Assembly (NCBI GenBank): GCA_002631855.1
Contig: NTLF01000013.1
Coordinates: 248,001 to 312,000, forward strand
Length of the DNA stretch: 64,000 bases
Reading direction: 5' to 3'
From: Zunongwangia sp. ESRF-bin46
GTDB lineage: Bacteria; Bacteroidota; Bacteroidia; Flavobacteriales; Flavobacteriaceae
Shown here: positions 17,087 to 27,596 of the stretch, one piece after another
How positions within the stretch are numbered: position 1 is the stretch's first letter
Layout of the letters: each line of letters begins with the position of its first letter
Position numbers and translations under genes: made by a program
Notes under the pieces: generated by a model
Told to the model about the DNA's origin: nothing
What the model saw: only the letters and a program-made list of their open reading frames with translations
Databases searched by the model: none

Positions 17087-17779
17087 ATGAAAACAATGTC
17101 AAAATACCTAACTATAGCGATGCTAGCCTTTTTATTAATTGGGCTAAGCAGCTGTAAAAACGAAAACAAAACTCAAGAAGAAATCACTACAGACAAAAAA
17201 GACGAAGTAGCGATGGCTACGCCTGCTGAAGTTGAAACTGCTAAAGGCTACTCAATTGATGACGAAGCAACCGATTTTAAATTGAAAGATGTGGACGGCG
17301 ATATGGTTTCCTTGTCTGATTATCCCGATGCAAAAGGGTTTATTGTAATATTTACGTGTAACACCTGTCCATTTGCAGTAGCAAGTGAAGAGCGCATGGT
17401 TGCTTTGGACCAAGAGTTTAAAGGCAAAGGCTATCCTGTAATTGCCATTAACCCTAATAATCCAGAAGTACAACCTGACGACACCTACGAGTTAATGCAA
17501 GAAAAAGCAAAAGAAGCCGGGTTTACCTTTCCATATTTGTATGACGAAAGCCAAACTATTTATGCAAAATACGGTGCTACCAAAACACCACACGTATATC
17601 TTTTGAATAAAGAGAATGACAAAAACATAGTAAAATATATTGGAGCGATTGATGACAACGTTCGTAATGCCGATGCCGTAAAAGATCGTTTTTTAGCCAA
17701 TGCCATAAACGAATTATTGGCAGGGAAAGAGATTACGGTTAAAGAAACCAAGGCGATTGGTTGTACTGTAAAGCAGTAA
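17087..17779 (+). CDS. peroxiredoxin/thioredoxin-like lipoprotein
   Basis: A 230-residue lipoprotein (signal peptide with GLSSC lipobox near residue 23, then a Lys/Glu linker). Its redoxin domain is of the PRX-like group: the entry EATDFKLKDVDGD, the active site TCNTCPFAVASEERM (C91 and C94), a YPVIAINPN strand, and a C-terminal TPHVYLLNK containing the cis-Pro. Enzymes of this group may act as thiol peroxidases or disulfide reductases. The partner of the CxxC is unknown. It follows the TlpA-like gene and ends at a good terminator. Confidence 0.88.
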   Translation: MKTMSKYLTIAMLAFLLIGLSSCKNENKTQEEITTDKKDEVAMATPAEVETAKGYSIDDEATDFKLKDVDGDMVSLSDYPDAKGFIVIFTCNTCPFAVASEERMVALDQEFKGKGYPVIAINPNNPEVQPDDTYELMQEKAKEAGFTFPYLYDESQTIYAKYGATKTPHVYLLNKENDKNIVKYIGAIDDNVRNADAVKDRFLANAINELLAGKEITVKETKAIGCTVKQ

Positions 17780-17800
17780 AGAAAATGTACTTTATATAAT

Positions 17801-17832
17801 AAACCCGATTACGTTAGTGGTCGGGTTTTTTT
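17801..17832 (+). terminator. terminator after the redoxin pair
   Basis: AAACCCGA (17801-17808) pairs with TCGGGTTT (17821-17828), followed by a run of T. Confidence 0.8.
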
Positions 17833-17929
17833 ATTAAAAGAATTTTTATGAATCAAAAACCTGTAACGTTTTTTATTTTTTTGCGTCTATAGCAATGAGA
17901 ATCCTTATTTTTACAAAAAATTAAGACCA

Positions 17930-18238
17930 ATGGATTTAAGCCAACAAGAGTGGAGCGAAAAGCTTAACGCAGACGATAATGCACAGATTTTAGATGTTCG
18001 AACAGACGAAGAAGTAGCCGAAAAGCATATTCCTAATTCTAAACAAATGGACATTCAGAACCCACCAAAATTTATGGAGGAGTTGCAACAGTTGGATGAT
18101 TCAAAAAACTATTATGTGTATTGCCGTTCTGGCGCCCGAAGTGCACAAGCCTGTGCTATTTTAAAATCACAAGGTTTTGAAAACTGTTATAACCTATTAG
18201 GCGGTATTACTGAGTGGGAAGGCGAAATCGTTACTTAA
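17930..18238 (+). CDS. rhodanese-like domain protein, cytoplasmic
   Basis: A 102-residue single rhodanese domain without signal peptide. It has the opening ILDVRTDEEVAEKHIPNS, the active-site loop YCRSGARSAQAC with nucleophile C65, and the closing LLGGITEWEG. Such stand-alone domains carry persulfide sulfur. It is 10 bp upstream of a second, lipid-anchored rhodanese, so the two form one transcription unit with a cytoplasmic and an envelope member. Confidence 0.93.
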   Translation: MDLSQQEWSEKLNADDNAQILDVRTDEEVAEKHIPNSKQMDIQNPPKFMEELQQLDDSKNYYVYCRSGARSAQACAILKSQGFENCYNLLGGITEWEGEIVT

Positions 18239-18248
18239 ACTTTTCATC

Positions 18249-18644
18249 ATGAAAAAATTATTATTACTACCCATACTAAGTTTGTTTTTTATAGCTCAAT
18301 CTTGCAATGAAGCAAAATCCGATACGGTTGAGGTTATCAACCCACACCATTTTTTAGAGTCTTTGGAAAATGATGAGGACGGACAGCTAATTGATGTGCG
18401 TACCACCGAAGAATTTGGTGTAAGCCATATAAAGGACGCTCAAAATATTTGTGTAACCGATGCCGATTTTGAAGAGAAAATTAAAACATTGGATAAAACA
18501 AAACCGGTGTATGTATACTGCCGAAGCGGTGGAAGAAGTGCCCGTGCCGCTAAAATATTAGAAGAAAAAGGTTTTACTAAAGTATTCGACCTACAAGGCG
18601 GAATTACTTCTTGGGACGAAGAAGGGCTAGAAACTGAACAATAG
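18249..18644 (+). CDS. rhodanese-like lipoprotein
   Basis: A 131-residue protein with a signal peptide ending in AQSC (lipobox, Cys about residue 19). It carries one rhodanese domain: LIDVRTTEEFGVSHIKDA, active-site loop YCRSGGRSARAAK with C91, and LQGGITSWDEEG. It is probably anchored to the periplasmic face of a membrane. Its pairing with the preceding soluble rhodanese suggests gene duplication with divergent localisation. Substrate and partner are unknown. Confidence 0.93.
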   Translation: MKKLLLLPILSLFFIAQSCNEAKSDTVEVINPHHFLESLENDEDGQLIDVRTTEEFGVSHIKDAQNICVTDADFEEKIKTLDKTKPVYVYCRSGGRSARAAKILEEKGFTKVFDLQGGITSWDEEGLETEQ

Positions 18645-18767
18645 CTTTATTACTTCTTAAAATATTAACAGATTGATTTTAATCAAGTTAAAGTAACGCT
18701 AAACACTTACCGAGTTTAGTGTTCTGTTGTGTTCAATAACTATATTTAACATATAAATAAAGTTATT

Positions 18768-19148
18768 ATGAAAAATCAAGTTCAGATTATCCACGAGGAA
18801 ATGCGTAAGTTAATTAAGAAGAGTTGTGCTTCTGATCCGCTATTAAACCCTGAATTTTACAGTTTTCAAAAGTCTTTACTGAAATTCTTTTTTAACGCAG
18901 CTTCTGTAACCATAAATCGAGATAAACACACGATAACATTATATGGTGGGGCTATTGTAGATCATTCACCTCGCACTTTATATAACATCAATCAATTATC
19001 TACAACGACCATTTCTTATAGCAATTTAGAAGAAACTCTAAAGGGTTGCTTAGAAAAAGGCGAAAAAGCATCACGGTTTTATAAATCGCAATTGTTTCAT
19101 TACAACAATGTGGCTCAAGTAATAGCAGAAGATGCTATTAGTGCATAA
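18768..19148 (+). CDS. hypothetical protein
   Basis: A 126-residue soluble protein with no signal peptide or membrane segment. It starts with an amphipathic helix (EEMRKLIKKSC), then has a Phe-rich helix (FQKSLLKFFFNAAS), a short beta pair (VTINRDKHTITLYGG) and a C-terminal helical region with FYKSQLFHYNNVAQ. No family was recognised. It is flanked by its own AT-rich 5' region and a terminator, so it is probably expressed alone. The coding frame is intact and composition matches the neighbours. Confidence 0.6.
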   Translation: MKNQVQIIHEEMRKLIKKSCASDPLLNPEFYSFQKSLLKFFFNAASVTINRDKHTITLYGGAIVDHSPRTLYNINQLSTTTISYSNLEETLKGCLEKGEKASRFYKSQLFHYNNVAQVIAEDAISA

Positions 19149-19170
19149 ATAAAACCTTATTGTATACTAT

Positions 19171-19199
19171 AAAGCTATCCAAGTAGGGTAGCTTTTTTT
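19171..19199 (+). terminator. terminator after the 126-residue hypothetical gene
   Basis: AAGCTATCC pairs with GGGTAGCTT (one T-G pair) and is followed by seven T. On the other strand it may also serve the convergent efflux operon. Confidence 0.8.
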
Positions 19200-19206
19200 A
19201 TTGCTA

Positions 19207-22200
19207 TTATTTCCGTTCCACTGTTTTTCCTTTTTTTATATATAGAGTGGCATCTTCCAAAACTAAATACAAACAGGGTACTATTACCAAAATAATAGAG
19301 GTGGCGAAGACGATTCCGAAACCTAATGAAATTGCCATTGGTATTAAATGAAATGCTTGGCTAGAGGTTTCTAAAATAATAGGTGTTAAGCCTCCAAAAG
19401 TAGTTAGCGTTGTTAAGAGAATAGGTCGAAAACGTCTTAATCCAGCTTCGTGAATTGATTCGTATATAGAATGTTCTTTTCTCTTTTTATTTGCATAGTC
19501 TATCATAATGAGCGAATCGTTCACTACCACTCCAGATAATGCAATTACTCCCATTAAACTAACAATAGAAAGATCGTACCCCAAAAGAATATGTCCAATC
19601 ACGGCACCTACAATACCAAAAGGAATAGCGGTCATAACTATTAAGGGTTGGGTATAACTTCCAAAAGCAATAGCAAGTAGGGCATACATAATCATCATTG
19701 CCATTGAAAAACCACTCCATAGGGATTGAGTAGATTCTCTCATATCAGCTTGACTCCCTTCAAAAGTCCAGGTAATGCCAGGGTAATCAGCACGAAGCTG
19801 TGGCAATACTTCACTTTTGATAGAAGACAGTACACGCCCTACTGCATTGGCAGGTTCTACATCCATCCCTACGTTAATTACACGTCGACCATCCCGACGG
19901 TTTATACTGGTAAAAGCTTCACGTTGCGTGACTGTAACGACATCTAATAACGGAACCTCTATACTATCTGGTGTTCGAATTAAAAAATTTTCTAGGTTCT
20001 GTAAATTTTTACGCTCCTCTAAAGGTAATTTAACGCGTACTTCAATCTCGTTAATGCCTCGTAATTGACGTATGGCCAAAGCGCCGTAAAAAGCATCTCT
20101 AACTTGTCGTCCCACTTCGGTAGAGGTGAGGCCAAGATTTCTTCCTTCGGGTAATAACTTAAAGTCATACTGAAGTTTTCCTTTGTTATAATTATCACTT
20201 ACATCCCTTGTGTTATCATATGCTTCTACCCGTGCAAAATATGCCTTACTGGCGCGTTCTAAAGTTTCAACATCGGTATGGCTTAAATCTAAACTAATGT
20301 CTTGTTGGTAGCCACCGGGACCCCGTTCTGCTTCAAAGGTTATTTGATCTACTCCTTCAATATCCCCAATATTATCACGCCAAATAGCAATGAGTTCACC
20401 GGCTGTCATATCTCGGTCATCGGGAGGAAGCATAACTATTTCAACATCAATAAAGTTTTGTCCACGAACGTTGGTTTTAATTCCTTCCGCTACTTCGTAA
20501 AGATTATGTTCTTCAAACATTTTTTGGGTAGACCTGGTGATCTCTTCAGCTACTTTAGCAGCCTGATCTGGAGTAGTACCCACCGGAAGTCGTACGCCGG
20601 CTTCAATCTCGTCTGCTGCTACTTCGGGCATCATGATCATACCCATATGGTCGCTGTAGCCGTAACCTCCCACCACTAATAGTAGTGCTATTGCGATAGA
20701 CAACGTGATATATCGATATTTAAGGCACTTATCCAAAAACGGACGATAATGTTTATCAATAAAACGAGTAAGCCCATTTGAAAAATACTGTTGCCCTTTT
20801 TCTAAGCGTAATACCCATTGTTTCTTTTTCTTCTTTTTTGAAAGGTGGCCCAAGTGGGAAGGCAAAATAAACAAGGCTTCTAAAAGTGAAACGGCTAAAA
20901 TAACAATCACGACAGCCGGTAGGGGTTGCCAAAATTTACCTGTTTCCCCAGGCATGAACAAGAGTGGAATAAACGCCACAATAGTTGTGATGATACTGAA
21001 GGTTACCGGTTTTGAAACATCTTTTGTCCCTTTAATGGCGGCTTCCATAAAAGGCAATCCTTTTTGCCGGTACTCGTAGATGTTTTCACCTACTACAATC
21101 GCATCATCTACTACAATACCTAACACCACTAAAAATCCAAACATGGAAATCATGTTGATACTGATGCCAATGAGTGGAAGTAGGATAATACCCCCAATAA
21201 AGGAAATAGTCATTCCCATCATTACCCAAAAGGCGAGACGGTATTCTAAGAAAAGAGTGAGAATAACCAAGACAATGATAATAGCAAGCACCCCATTTTC
21301 GGTAAGGAGTGAGAGCCGCTCACGGTAGTCTTCTGCGCGGTTGCTGTCAATACGGTATTGCACTCCCGGTGGCAACTGGAAGTCCTCCATGATTTCTTTT
21401 ACCGTTTCTTCAATATCCAATGGAGACTGATCCCCAATGCGAAAAATCTCTATGTCGATAGAGGGAGTTTGGTTAAACTGACCGTGAAATCCTGTTTCTT
21501 CAAAGCCATCGGTAATGGTCGCTATTTCAGAGAGGGGCACCCGAGCACCTGAACTAGAAGAAACTATAGTAATATCTCCAAATTCTTCTGCCCATTGTTT
21601 GCGTTCTTTCATCCGCAGTAAAATCTCTTCACTTTGCGTTTCTACAGCTCCTGCTGGTACATCTTCACTGGATTGTGCAACTATATCGGCTACTTGCCCC
21701 AATGTAAGGTTGTATTGTCGTAGGTTGTGCCTTGGTATTTCAATATGGGTAACGTAATCAGGGACGTTTCCTATCTCTACTTGAGTGATTTCAGCATCAC
21801 TTAAAAGACGGTTTCGTAAACGTTCGGCAAGATTACGCAAGGCGCTGATATCCACGTTTCCGTAGAGACCGATTTGCATCACGTCTCTTTGTCTGGACTG
21901 AAGTGCTACTTGAGGTTGTTCTATATCGTCGGGAAAAGTACGGATGCGGTTTACTGCCTGATCAATATCCTGAAAGGCTTTCATTCGGTCGGTACCTGCA
22001 ACCAATTCGATAAGAATTTCACCGGAACCTTCATTTGCAGTGGAGACAATTTCTTTAATACCTTGTATACCCCGTATGGCTTCTTCAACAGGTAATAATA
22101 TACCTTGTTCTACTTCGGCAGGGGCTGCGCCGGGGTACACTACACTTACTTCAACAAAGTCAAGCTGAAACTGTGGAAACACTTCTTTTTGAATGTTGAA

Positions 22201-22320
22201 CATCGTCCAAATACCTCCACCAATCAAGAGAATCATGATTAAATTTGCAATAATGGAATTCCTGGCCATATACCCAATGACTCCCTCTTTCCTCACCTTT
22301 TTTTCTTGATTTTCTTCCAC
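19207..22320 (-). CDS. RND efflux transporter permease subunit
   Basis: A 1037-residue inner-membrane pump of the AcrB/HAE-RND superfamily, which drives substrate export with the proton gradient. The chain has the expected two halves of one plus five TM helices with two large periplasmic loops. The proton-relay Asp pair lies in [15 protein letters not shown] near residue 403. The second half has the equivalent [22 protein letters not shown]. The likely start is a GTG 2 nt after the adaptor stop codon, indicating coupling; an ATG 17 codons later is the alternative. It forms a complete tripartite operon with the adaptor and the outer membrane factor. Substrate is unknown. Confidence 0.94.
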   Translation of the reverse strand: MEENQEKKVRKEGVIGYMARNSIIANLIMILLIGGGIWTMFNIQKEVFPQFQLDFVEVSVVYPGAAPAEVEQGILLPVEEAIRGIQGIKEIVSTANEGSGEILIELVAGTDRMKAFQDIDQAVNRIRTFPDDIEQPQVALQSRQRDVMQIGLYGNVDISALRNLAERLRNRLLSDAEITQVEIGNVPDYVTHIEIPRHNLRQYNLTLGQVADIVAQSSEDVPAGAVETQSEEILLRMKERKQWAEEFGDITIVSSSSGARVPLSEIATITDGFEETGFHGQFNQTPSIDIEIFRIGDQSPLDIEETVKEIMEDFQLPPGVQYRIDSNRAEDYRERLSLLTENGVLAIIIVLVILTLFLEYRLAFWVMMGMTISFIGGIILLPLIGISINMISMFGFLVVLGIVVDDAIVVGENIYEYRQKGLPFMEAAIKGTKDVSKPVTFSIITTIVAFIPLLFMPGETGKFWQPLPAVVIVILAVSLLEALFILPSHLGHLSKKKKKKQWVLRLEKGQQYFSNGLTRFIDKHYRPFLDKCLKYRYITLSIAIALLLVVGGYGYSDHMGMIMMPEVAADEIEAGVRLPVGTTPDQAAKVAEEITRSTQKMFEEHNLYEVAEGIKTNVRGQNFIDVEIVMLPPDDRDMTAGELIAIWRDNIGDIEGVDQITFEAERGPGGYQQDISLDLSHTDVETLERASKAYFARVEAYDNTRDVSDNYNKGKLQYDFKLLPEGRNLGLTSTEVGRQVRDAFYGALAIRQLRGINEIEVRVKLPLEERKNLQNLENFLIRTPDSIEVPLLDVVTVTQREAFTSINRRDGRRVINVGMDVEPANAVGRVLSSIKSEVLPQLRADYPGITWTFEGSQADMRESTQSLWSGFSMAMMIMYALLAIAFGSYTQPLIVMTAIPFGIVGAVIGHILLGYDLSIVSLMGVIALSGVVVNDSLIMIDYANKKRKEHSIYESIHEAGLRRFRPILLTTLTTFGGLTPIILETSSQAFHLIPMAISLGFGIVFATSIILVIVPCLYLVLEDATLYIKKGKTVERK

Positions 22321-22322
22321 AA

Positions 22323-23531
22323 TTATTGCTCTTCTTTGCTTTTATTTTGAGGTGAATTCTGAACGGAATCGGTTGCTTCACTACGCAGTGCGATGCCTTC
22401 AGCCACAGTACTTAAATTAGTGGTCACTACTTTTTCATTATCTTCTAAGCCTGAACTGATATAAGCGTATTCTGAATCGGTAAGTACAATTGCTACCTTT
22501 CTAATGCTTAATTTACCATCATCCATTACCCAAACCGTTTGATTGCTGCGGATATGCCCCCGATCTAACCGAACGACATCTTGTATGGTTTTAGCTTCTA
22601 AATGTGCTTCGACGAAAGAACCTATTATCAATTTAGGGAGGTCACTATCCGATTCATATCCTAACGGATCTGGGACTTTTACCAGAACTCGTGCTAAACG
22701 GGTTTGATTGTCAAGCGCACCTATTTGTTTGTTTAAATAGCCCATACGATAGGTGTCTTCCTCCCAAGCTGTAGAATGTTTTACTTTTACCATAGATCCT
22801 TTCTCTGTATCGCTAGTAGGGAAAGTGAGCCATTTTAATTGAGATACTGGGACAGTAACCGTTATCCAATAATAATCGGAACCTACTAAACGCCCTAAGT
22901 TGTCACCCGGTGCTACTTGAGAACCTTCGGTAACATTTTGGCTTAATACGTGAGCATCGAAAGGAGCTTTTATGGTGGTACGGGCAACATTTAGTTCTGC
23001 TTGTTGTACGGCTGCTTTTGCGGCTTTTACAGTTGCTCTTACGGCATCCAGTTGCGGTCGCCTTAAAACCAACTGCCGTTCCTTTTCGCTTAATGAATCG
23101 ATTCCAGCTAGCTCTAAATCTTTTTCGGCCACTTGCTGTCTTCCCATTTCTACTTCTAAGTTTGTTTGTGCTTGAAGCAGTTCACTTTTTCTTAACTCTA
23201 AGGTATTTCTGAAATCTGAAGGGTCTACCTGCAATAGTGTTTGTCCTTTTTTTACAAAACTACCCGGTGTAAAATTAGAAGACCTACGGATAACTTGCCC
23301 ACTAACTAAAGGGCTGAGCATAACATCTTCAACAGGTTGTACGGTCCCGGTAGCTTGTAAAGTAGGTTGATAGTTGCCTTTATTAACCTGTACTGTATTT
23401 ACAAGCATAGCAGTTTGTTTGGTAGCTCCTTCACTTTCGGCAGTAGGTTCTGTAGAAAAGATAAGGAAAGTAATTGCTACTGCTGCTAGTAGAATAACCA
23501 GACATATCAGGATTATTGTTTTCTTTTTCAT
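22323..23531 (-). CDS. RND efflux periplasmic adaptor subunit
   Basis: A 402-residue membrane fusion protein linking the RND pump to its outer membrane channel. It has an N-terminal TM anchor (about 5-26) and a lipoyl/biotinyl-like half-motif [28 protein letters not shown] long coiled-coil hairpin follows (about 110-185, Leu/Glu/Gln-rich), with the second lipoyl half [23 protein letters not shown] and then beta-barrel domains. The C-terminal tail is polar. It lies between the outer membrane factor and the pump, with spacings of 22 and 2 bp. Confidence 0.92.
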   Translation of the reverse strand: MKKKTIILICLVILLAAVAITFLIFSTEPTAESEGATKQTAMLVNTVQVNKGNYQPTLQATGTVQPVEDVMLSPLVSGQVIRRSSNFTPGSFVKKGQTLLQVDPSDFRNTLELRKSELLQAQTNLEVEMGRQQVAEKDLELAGIDSLSEKERQLVLRRPQLDAVRATVKAAKAAVQQAELNVARTTIKAPFDAHVLSQNVTEGSQVAPGDNLGRLVGSDYYWITVTVPVSQLKWLTFPTSDTEKGSMVKVKHSTAWEEDTYRMGYLNKQIGALDNQTRLARVLVKVPDPLGYESDSDLPKLIIGSFVEAHLEAKTIQDVVRLDRGHIRSNQTVWVMDDGKLSIRKVAIVLTDSEYAYISSGLEDNEKVVTTNLSTVAEGIALRSEATDSVQNSPQNKSKEEQ

Positions 23532-23553
23532 ACAAGTAGTACTTTTTTAGTTG

Positions 23554-24915
23554 CTATGGAGTTGCCGGGTTTTCTATTTCAAATCCACCGGCCAAAGCAC
23601 GGTATAGATCAATTCTTGTTTCCAGTTGGGTTTGTTCAGCAGTAATTAGGTCTCTTCTTAATTGCTGTTCTTCATTTAAGGAAAGTAAGACATCTAGATA
23701 TTCACTAGCGCCATATAAAAATTCAATTTTCAATTGCCGATTTGCCTTTTCTGTTAATTCTAATTGTCGTTTTAAACTTTCCAATTGCTCTTTTTGTTTT
23801 TGTTCTTGAATCAAGGCATCTTCTACTTCGCGAAAAGAGTTGAGCACGGTTTGTCCATAGGTATATAATTGTTGGTTTTTTAATGCTTCGGTACGGTCTA
23901 TTTCAGCACGTATTTGACCTCCGTAAAATAAAGGTGCTACTAAATTTGCTGCCAAACTATAAGCCCACTCATTAAAAAGATCGCTATAGTCGTTAGATCG
24001 AAACTGTCCGGTTGCTGATACAGAAATACGAGGGTATTGGCTGCGAACTGCTTCGGCCATATCACGGTCTGCCGCTAGTAAAAGGTGTTGCGCTTGCTGT
24101 ACATCGGGACGCTTTCTAATGAGTTCTAAAGGAAGTCCGGTTTCTGGTACTGGTGGTAAGACAGGTACGGTGCCTTTAGTTTCTGGTACCGGATTGTTTT
24201 GAGGTGCTTTTCCTAATAGTACCGCTAATTGATTTTGCAAAAGAGCGACATCAGTTTCATACCCGATTTTTAAATTACGAGTTGATTCTACTAATTGTTT
24301 TTGCCTTAAAATATCTACTGCTCGGGTTTGACCGCTACTAAACCTTGCTTGAATTAATTGCACAATATCGTTGTTGGTCTCTATCTGTTGGTTAACCAGT
24401 GTTAATTGACGCTGAGCTGTTGCCAGTTGGTACCAAGTTGTTGCTATTTGTGTAGAAAGAACCAAGGCTGTGGTTTGATAATCAAAATAACTAGCTTGTG
24501 CTCGAAAGACTTCTGCTTGCTTAGCAGAACGGAGCCGGCCCCATAAATCAAATTCATAAGAAGCCGATAAGCCAAGTTGTATATCTTCTCCCCCAGTAAA
24601 ATCTGCCTGTGGTCTATTTAAGGATGTTCTTGCATTTGCTTCCACTTGTGGCCATAAGGTTGAAGCTTGGCGTTTTTGTATGGCTCTAGCTGCCAATACT
24701 TGTTGCCAAGTAGCCGCTAGCTCCATATTCTTGCTCAAAGCGCTGTCTATTAATTTATTTAGTGTAGTGTCTTTAAAGGTAGTCCACCACTTTTCGGGAA
24801 TCACCTCTGTTCCAGTATATGAAAAAGGTTGTGGTTCTTCTACAGGAGGTGGAATATTAGTCATTTTTGGTGCACAGGAACTAATAAATAATAGGATACA
24901 TAGAGAAATGAGCAT
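23554..24915 (-). CDS. TolC/NodT-family outer membrane efflux lipoprotein
   Basis: The outer membrane channel of the tripartite pump. The 453-residue chain starts with a signal peptide and lipobox FISSC (Cys about 14), followed by PPPVEEPQPF. It carries the two OEP repeats with long heptad-like helices (LAATWQQVLAARAIQ..., and the second DALIQEQKQKEQLESLKRQLEL). The start was placed at the ATG at 24915 because the lipobox lies at the correct distance; an ATG at 24999 would add 28 Cys/Ser/Pro-rich residues. It is first in the operon, ahead of adaptor and pump. Confidence 0.9.
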   Translation of the reverse strand: MLISLCILLFISSCAPKMTNIPPPVEEPQPFSYTGTEVIPEKWWTTFKDTTLNKLIDSALSKNMELAATWQQVLAARAIQKRQASTLWPQVEANARTSLNRPQADFTGGEDIQLGLSASYEFDLWGRLRSAKQAEVFRAQASYFDYQTTALVLSTQIATTWYQLATAQRQLTLVNQQIETNNDIVQLIQARFSSGQTRAVDILRQKQLVESTRNLKIGYETDVALLQNQLAVLLGKAPQNNPVPETKGTVPVLPPVPETGLPLELIRKRPDVQQAQHLLLAADRDMAEAVRSQYPRISVSATGQFRSNDYSDLFNEWAYSLAANLVAPLFYGGQIRAEIDRTEALKNQQLYTYGQTVLNSFREVEDALIQEQKQKEQLESLKRQLELTEKANRQLKIEFLYGASEYLDVLLSLNEEQQLRRDLITAEQTQLETRIDLYRALAGGFEIENPATP

Positions 24916-25639
24916 CCTAAAAGAATAAGGACACCAAATGGCAGGCCGGCTGCAAGAGTGCGTACTATTTACATTGTTATAACTTATAGCAGGGTACAAT
25001 TTAATGCAAAATACCTCCCGATAGTATGCTCATGAATACCGGTAGAAGTGCAATTTTTTTCTATTAATCCTCTTTTTTCTAAAGTTATGGTTTTTTTAAT
25101 AAGTTAACAAACATTACGTTACACCTTAACATACCCGGAGTAAACCCGAGCAATTATAAGTGAACCCCTGTTTAAAACTTAATTATTTTTAACCAGTATT
25201 GTGGTTTTGACATTGTGTAATAAATTTATTCAAGATTGATTACTATTGCTACTATTAATCTTCAGCTTAACTTTTTACGATATGGCTTAAAGTTATAGGT
25301 AGTGGCATGTACTATTAAAAAAGAGAGTTGCTCCATTTATTTGTTATGGTTTAAATCCTCCAATTTTAAAGATTTTGATACCTTTAAACCTTGTTTCTAA
25401 CAAACTGCTTTCTATGAATTATTTCTTGTCCAAAACCTTTGTGATTTTTTCGTTGAATAAGGAAGGACGCGCCAATGGTTTTACTATGAAACCTATTTCT
25501 CCTTTGACCGATTTCAGCTATTATTTCCAAGACCTGGACTTTAAGCGAGCAGTAGAGATGTAGGACACTATTTTAAAGAAAAAAATAGTATGTTGAATAA
25601 TTAGAAACTGAAAAGTCTACTGAAAAATGAATAAATTAC
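24916..25639. other. intergenic region before the type III R-M operon
   Basis: About 720 bp of AT-rich DNA between two divergent operons. It contains one weak plus-strand ORF (25375-25563, 62 codons) with no recognisable family, possibly a remnant. An inverted repeat of 8 bp (ACTATTTT/AAAATAGT, 25567-25574 and 25582-25589) lies just before the mod start and might be a leader hairpin or operator. No RNA gene or insertion-sequence end was recognised. Confidence 0.5.
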
Positions 25640-27586
25640 ATGAATCTATTAGACCATATTAAATCTGTTCTAGAACAAAACGATACATTCTGTAAAGACG
25701 GAACGTTGTTTAAAAACAGTATTGTAGAAGCCACGTTAAAATTAGATGCAGACTTACTTTCTTTACTGATTAATGATGAGCTAACTAAAAAAAACTTTTT
25801 TCAAGAAGTAGATGGGGTGTTGGTGTTTGATAAGGTCAAGTTTCAAAAATTCATTTCAAACAAACAATTTCTTCCGGATAGTTATACGGCCTATAAAAAT
25901 AAAATAGGGTTAACCGCCAATAATGAGTACTTAACCGAAGCAAAAGAAGTTGTGTTGTCTTGGGCTTATAAAGACACCGTGTTAGAAGGAGGTCAAACCA
26001 AAGAAGACCAAAAGCGAAAAGAGATATTCTGGAATGAAACATTAGCTCCTGATGAAATTGACAGGTTGTTTGAGCCAAAGGTTTTAACCAACTGGAAACG
26101 GTATGATAAAGAAGGAGCGCATGCGGTTAAAAATATTTCAGAAGAAGATAATTTTATCATTAAGGGCAATAATTTAATCGCGCTTCATTCTTTAGCAGAA
26201 GTGTATAAAAACAAAATCAAGCTCATATACATAGACCCACCTTACAATACGGGTAATGATAGTTTTCAGTATAATGATAGTTTCAACCATTCTACTTGGT
26301 TAACCTTTATGAAGAACCGATTGGAAATAGCGTGGAAGCTATTGAACAAAGGTGGCTCAATATTTATACAAGTAGATGATAGTGAGTTTGCTTACCTAAA
26401 AGTGTTGTGCGACGAGGTATTTGGCAGGGAACATTTTAGGGAAGCCATCGTATTAAAATCGAGCACCGAAAGCGGCGTAAATGCTATAAATGTAAAAAGA
26501 GGGGAACGGTTATTCAAGGTTAAAGAGTATATTCTTTTCTATTCAAAATCAAATAGTTTTAGGTTTAACCCTTTCTATACCAAAGCCGATTTCAATACAA
26601 ATTATAGGTATGAAGTTGTAAAAGGCAAAAAAGGATATACGGTAACCGATTTATCAAAAAAGTTCAAAGAAAAATATCAGGATTTAAAAATATCCAAAAC
26701 AGAAAAAAGCCTATTGGCTAAGAAAGCATTTGAAAATTATGCCTTGGCAAACGCAGAGAATATTTTTTCTCTTGAAAAGAATATTAAAAAAGCAGGGGGG
26801 AAGTTTAAAGCTTTTGCTTTGGCCAACAAAGAAAAGGGTATTGTAGAAGAGTATATAAACTCAATGGATAAGGTGGTTTTAATATATAAAGGTGGTGTTT
26901 TTGTCCCTCTTGCTGAAAGGATTGTTGCCGAAGACAATAAGAATTATTTTGGGGTTTTAGCATCCGATCTTTGGGTTGATATTGGTACCACACCATCAAG
27001 CGAAGGGGGTATTACATTTAGTAATGGTAAAAAGCCTGAAAAATTATTGAGTAGGATTATTGAGATGACCACCAACGAAAAGGACATTGTCTTAGATTAC
27101 CACTTGGGAAGCGGAACCACTGCGGCAGTAGCTCACAAAATGAGAAGGAGGTATATTGGTCTTGAGCAAATGGACTATGGGGAGAATGATAGTGTGGCTC
27201 GCTTGTTAAAAGTAACTAATGGAGAACACACAGGAACCTCAAAAAAACTGAACTGGAAAGGTGGAGGCAGTTTTGTGTATGCTGAATTGGCTAAAAATAA
27301 TGCTAGGTTCATCGACCGAATTGAAGCTGCTTCAAACTCTACAGCTGTTTTAACTGTTTATGAAGATATTATACAGAACCCGTATAGTAATTATAAATTA
27401 TCCACTCAAGCACTAAAAGATAATTTTGAAGACTTTAAAGCACTTTCTTTAGCCTTTCAGAAGCAAGTTCTATTAGACTTTTTAGATACGAATGAGCTGT
27501 ATGTAAACTACAGTGAGATGAATGATGAAACGCATGCTGTAGATGAAATAGATAAAAAAATAACGGATCAATTATATAAAATTTAA
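25640..27586 (+). CDS. type III restriction-modification system DNA methyltransferase (Mod)
   Basis: A 648-residue adenine N6 methyltransferase, the specificity and modification subunit of a type III system. The catalytic motif IV DPPYNTG is at residues 199-205, and the AdoMet-binding motif I, DYHLGSGTTAAV, comes after it near residue 488, so the order is that of beta-class enzymes. The central region (about 270-450) is the target-recognition part. The ATG starts an otherwise conserved N-terminus. The gene is intact and followed by a small gene (10 bp) and a helicase gene in one operon. A six-G tract at 26795-26800 is the only homopolymer of note; it is in frame. Confidence 0.93.
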   Translation: MNLLDHIKSVLEQNDTFCKDGTLFKNSIVEATLKLDADLLSLLINDELTKKNFFQEVDGVLVFDKVKFQKFISNKQFLPDSYTAYKNKIGLTANNEYLTEAKEVVLSWAYKDTVLEGGQTKEDQKRKEIFWNETLAPDEIDRLFEPKVLTNWKRYDKEGAHAVKNISEEDNFIIKGNNLIALHSLAEVYKNKIKLIYIDPPYNTGNDSFQYNDSFNHSTWLTFMKNRLEIAWKLLNKGGSIFIQVDDSEFAYLKVLCDEVFGREHFREAIVLKSSTESGVNAINVKRGERLFKVKEYILFYSKSNSFRFNPFYTKADFNTNYRYEVVKGKKGYTVTDLSKKFKEKYQDLKISKTEKSLLAKKAFENYALANAENIFSLEKNIKKAGGKFKAFALANKEKGIVEEYINSMDKVVLIYKGGVFVPLAERIVAEDNKNYFGVLASDLWVDIGTTPSSEGGITFSNGKKPEKLLSRIIEMTTNEKDIVLDYHLGSGTTAAVAHKMRRRYIGLEQMDYGENDSVARLLKVTNGEHTGTSKKLNWKGGGSFVYAELAKNNARFIDRIEAASNSTAVLTVYEDIIQNPYSNYKLSTQALKDNFEDFKALSLAFQKQVLLDFLDTNELYVNYSEMNDETHAVDEIDKKITDQLYKI

Positions 27587-27596
27587 AGGAATCAAG

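Noticed and set aside
25375-25563. 62-codon ORF before the restriction operon
   Set aside because: No family, no ribosome-binding context and no operon partner; kept only as part of the intergenic description.
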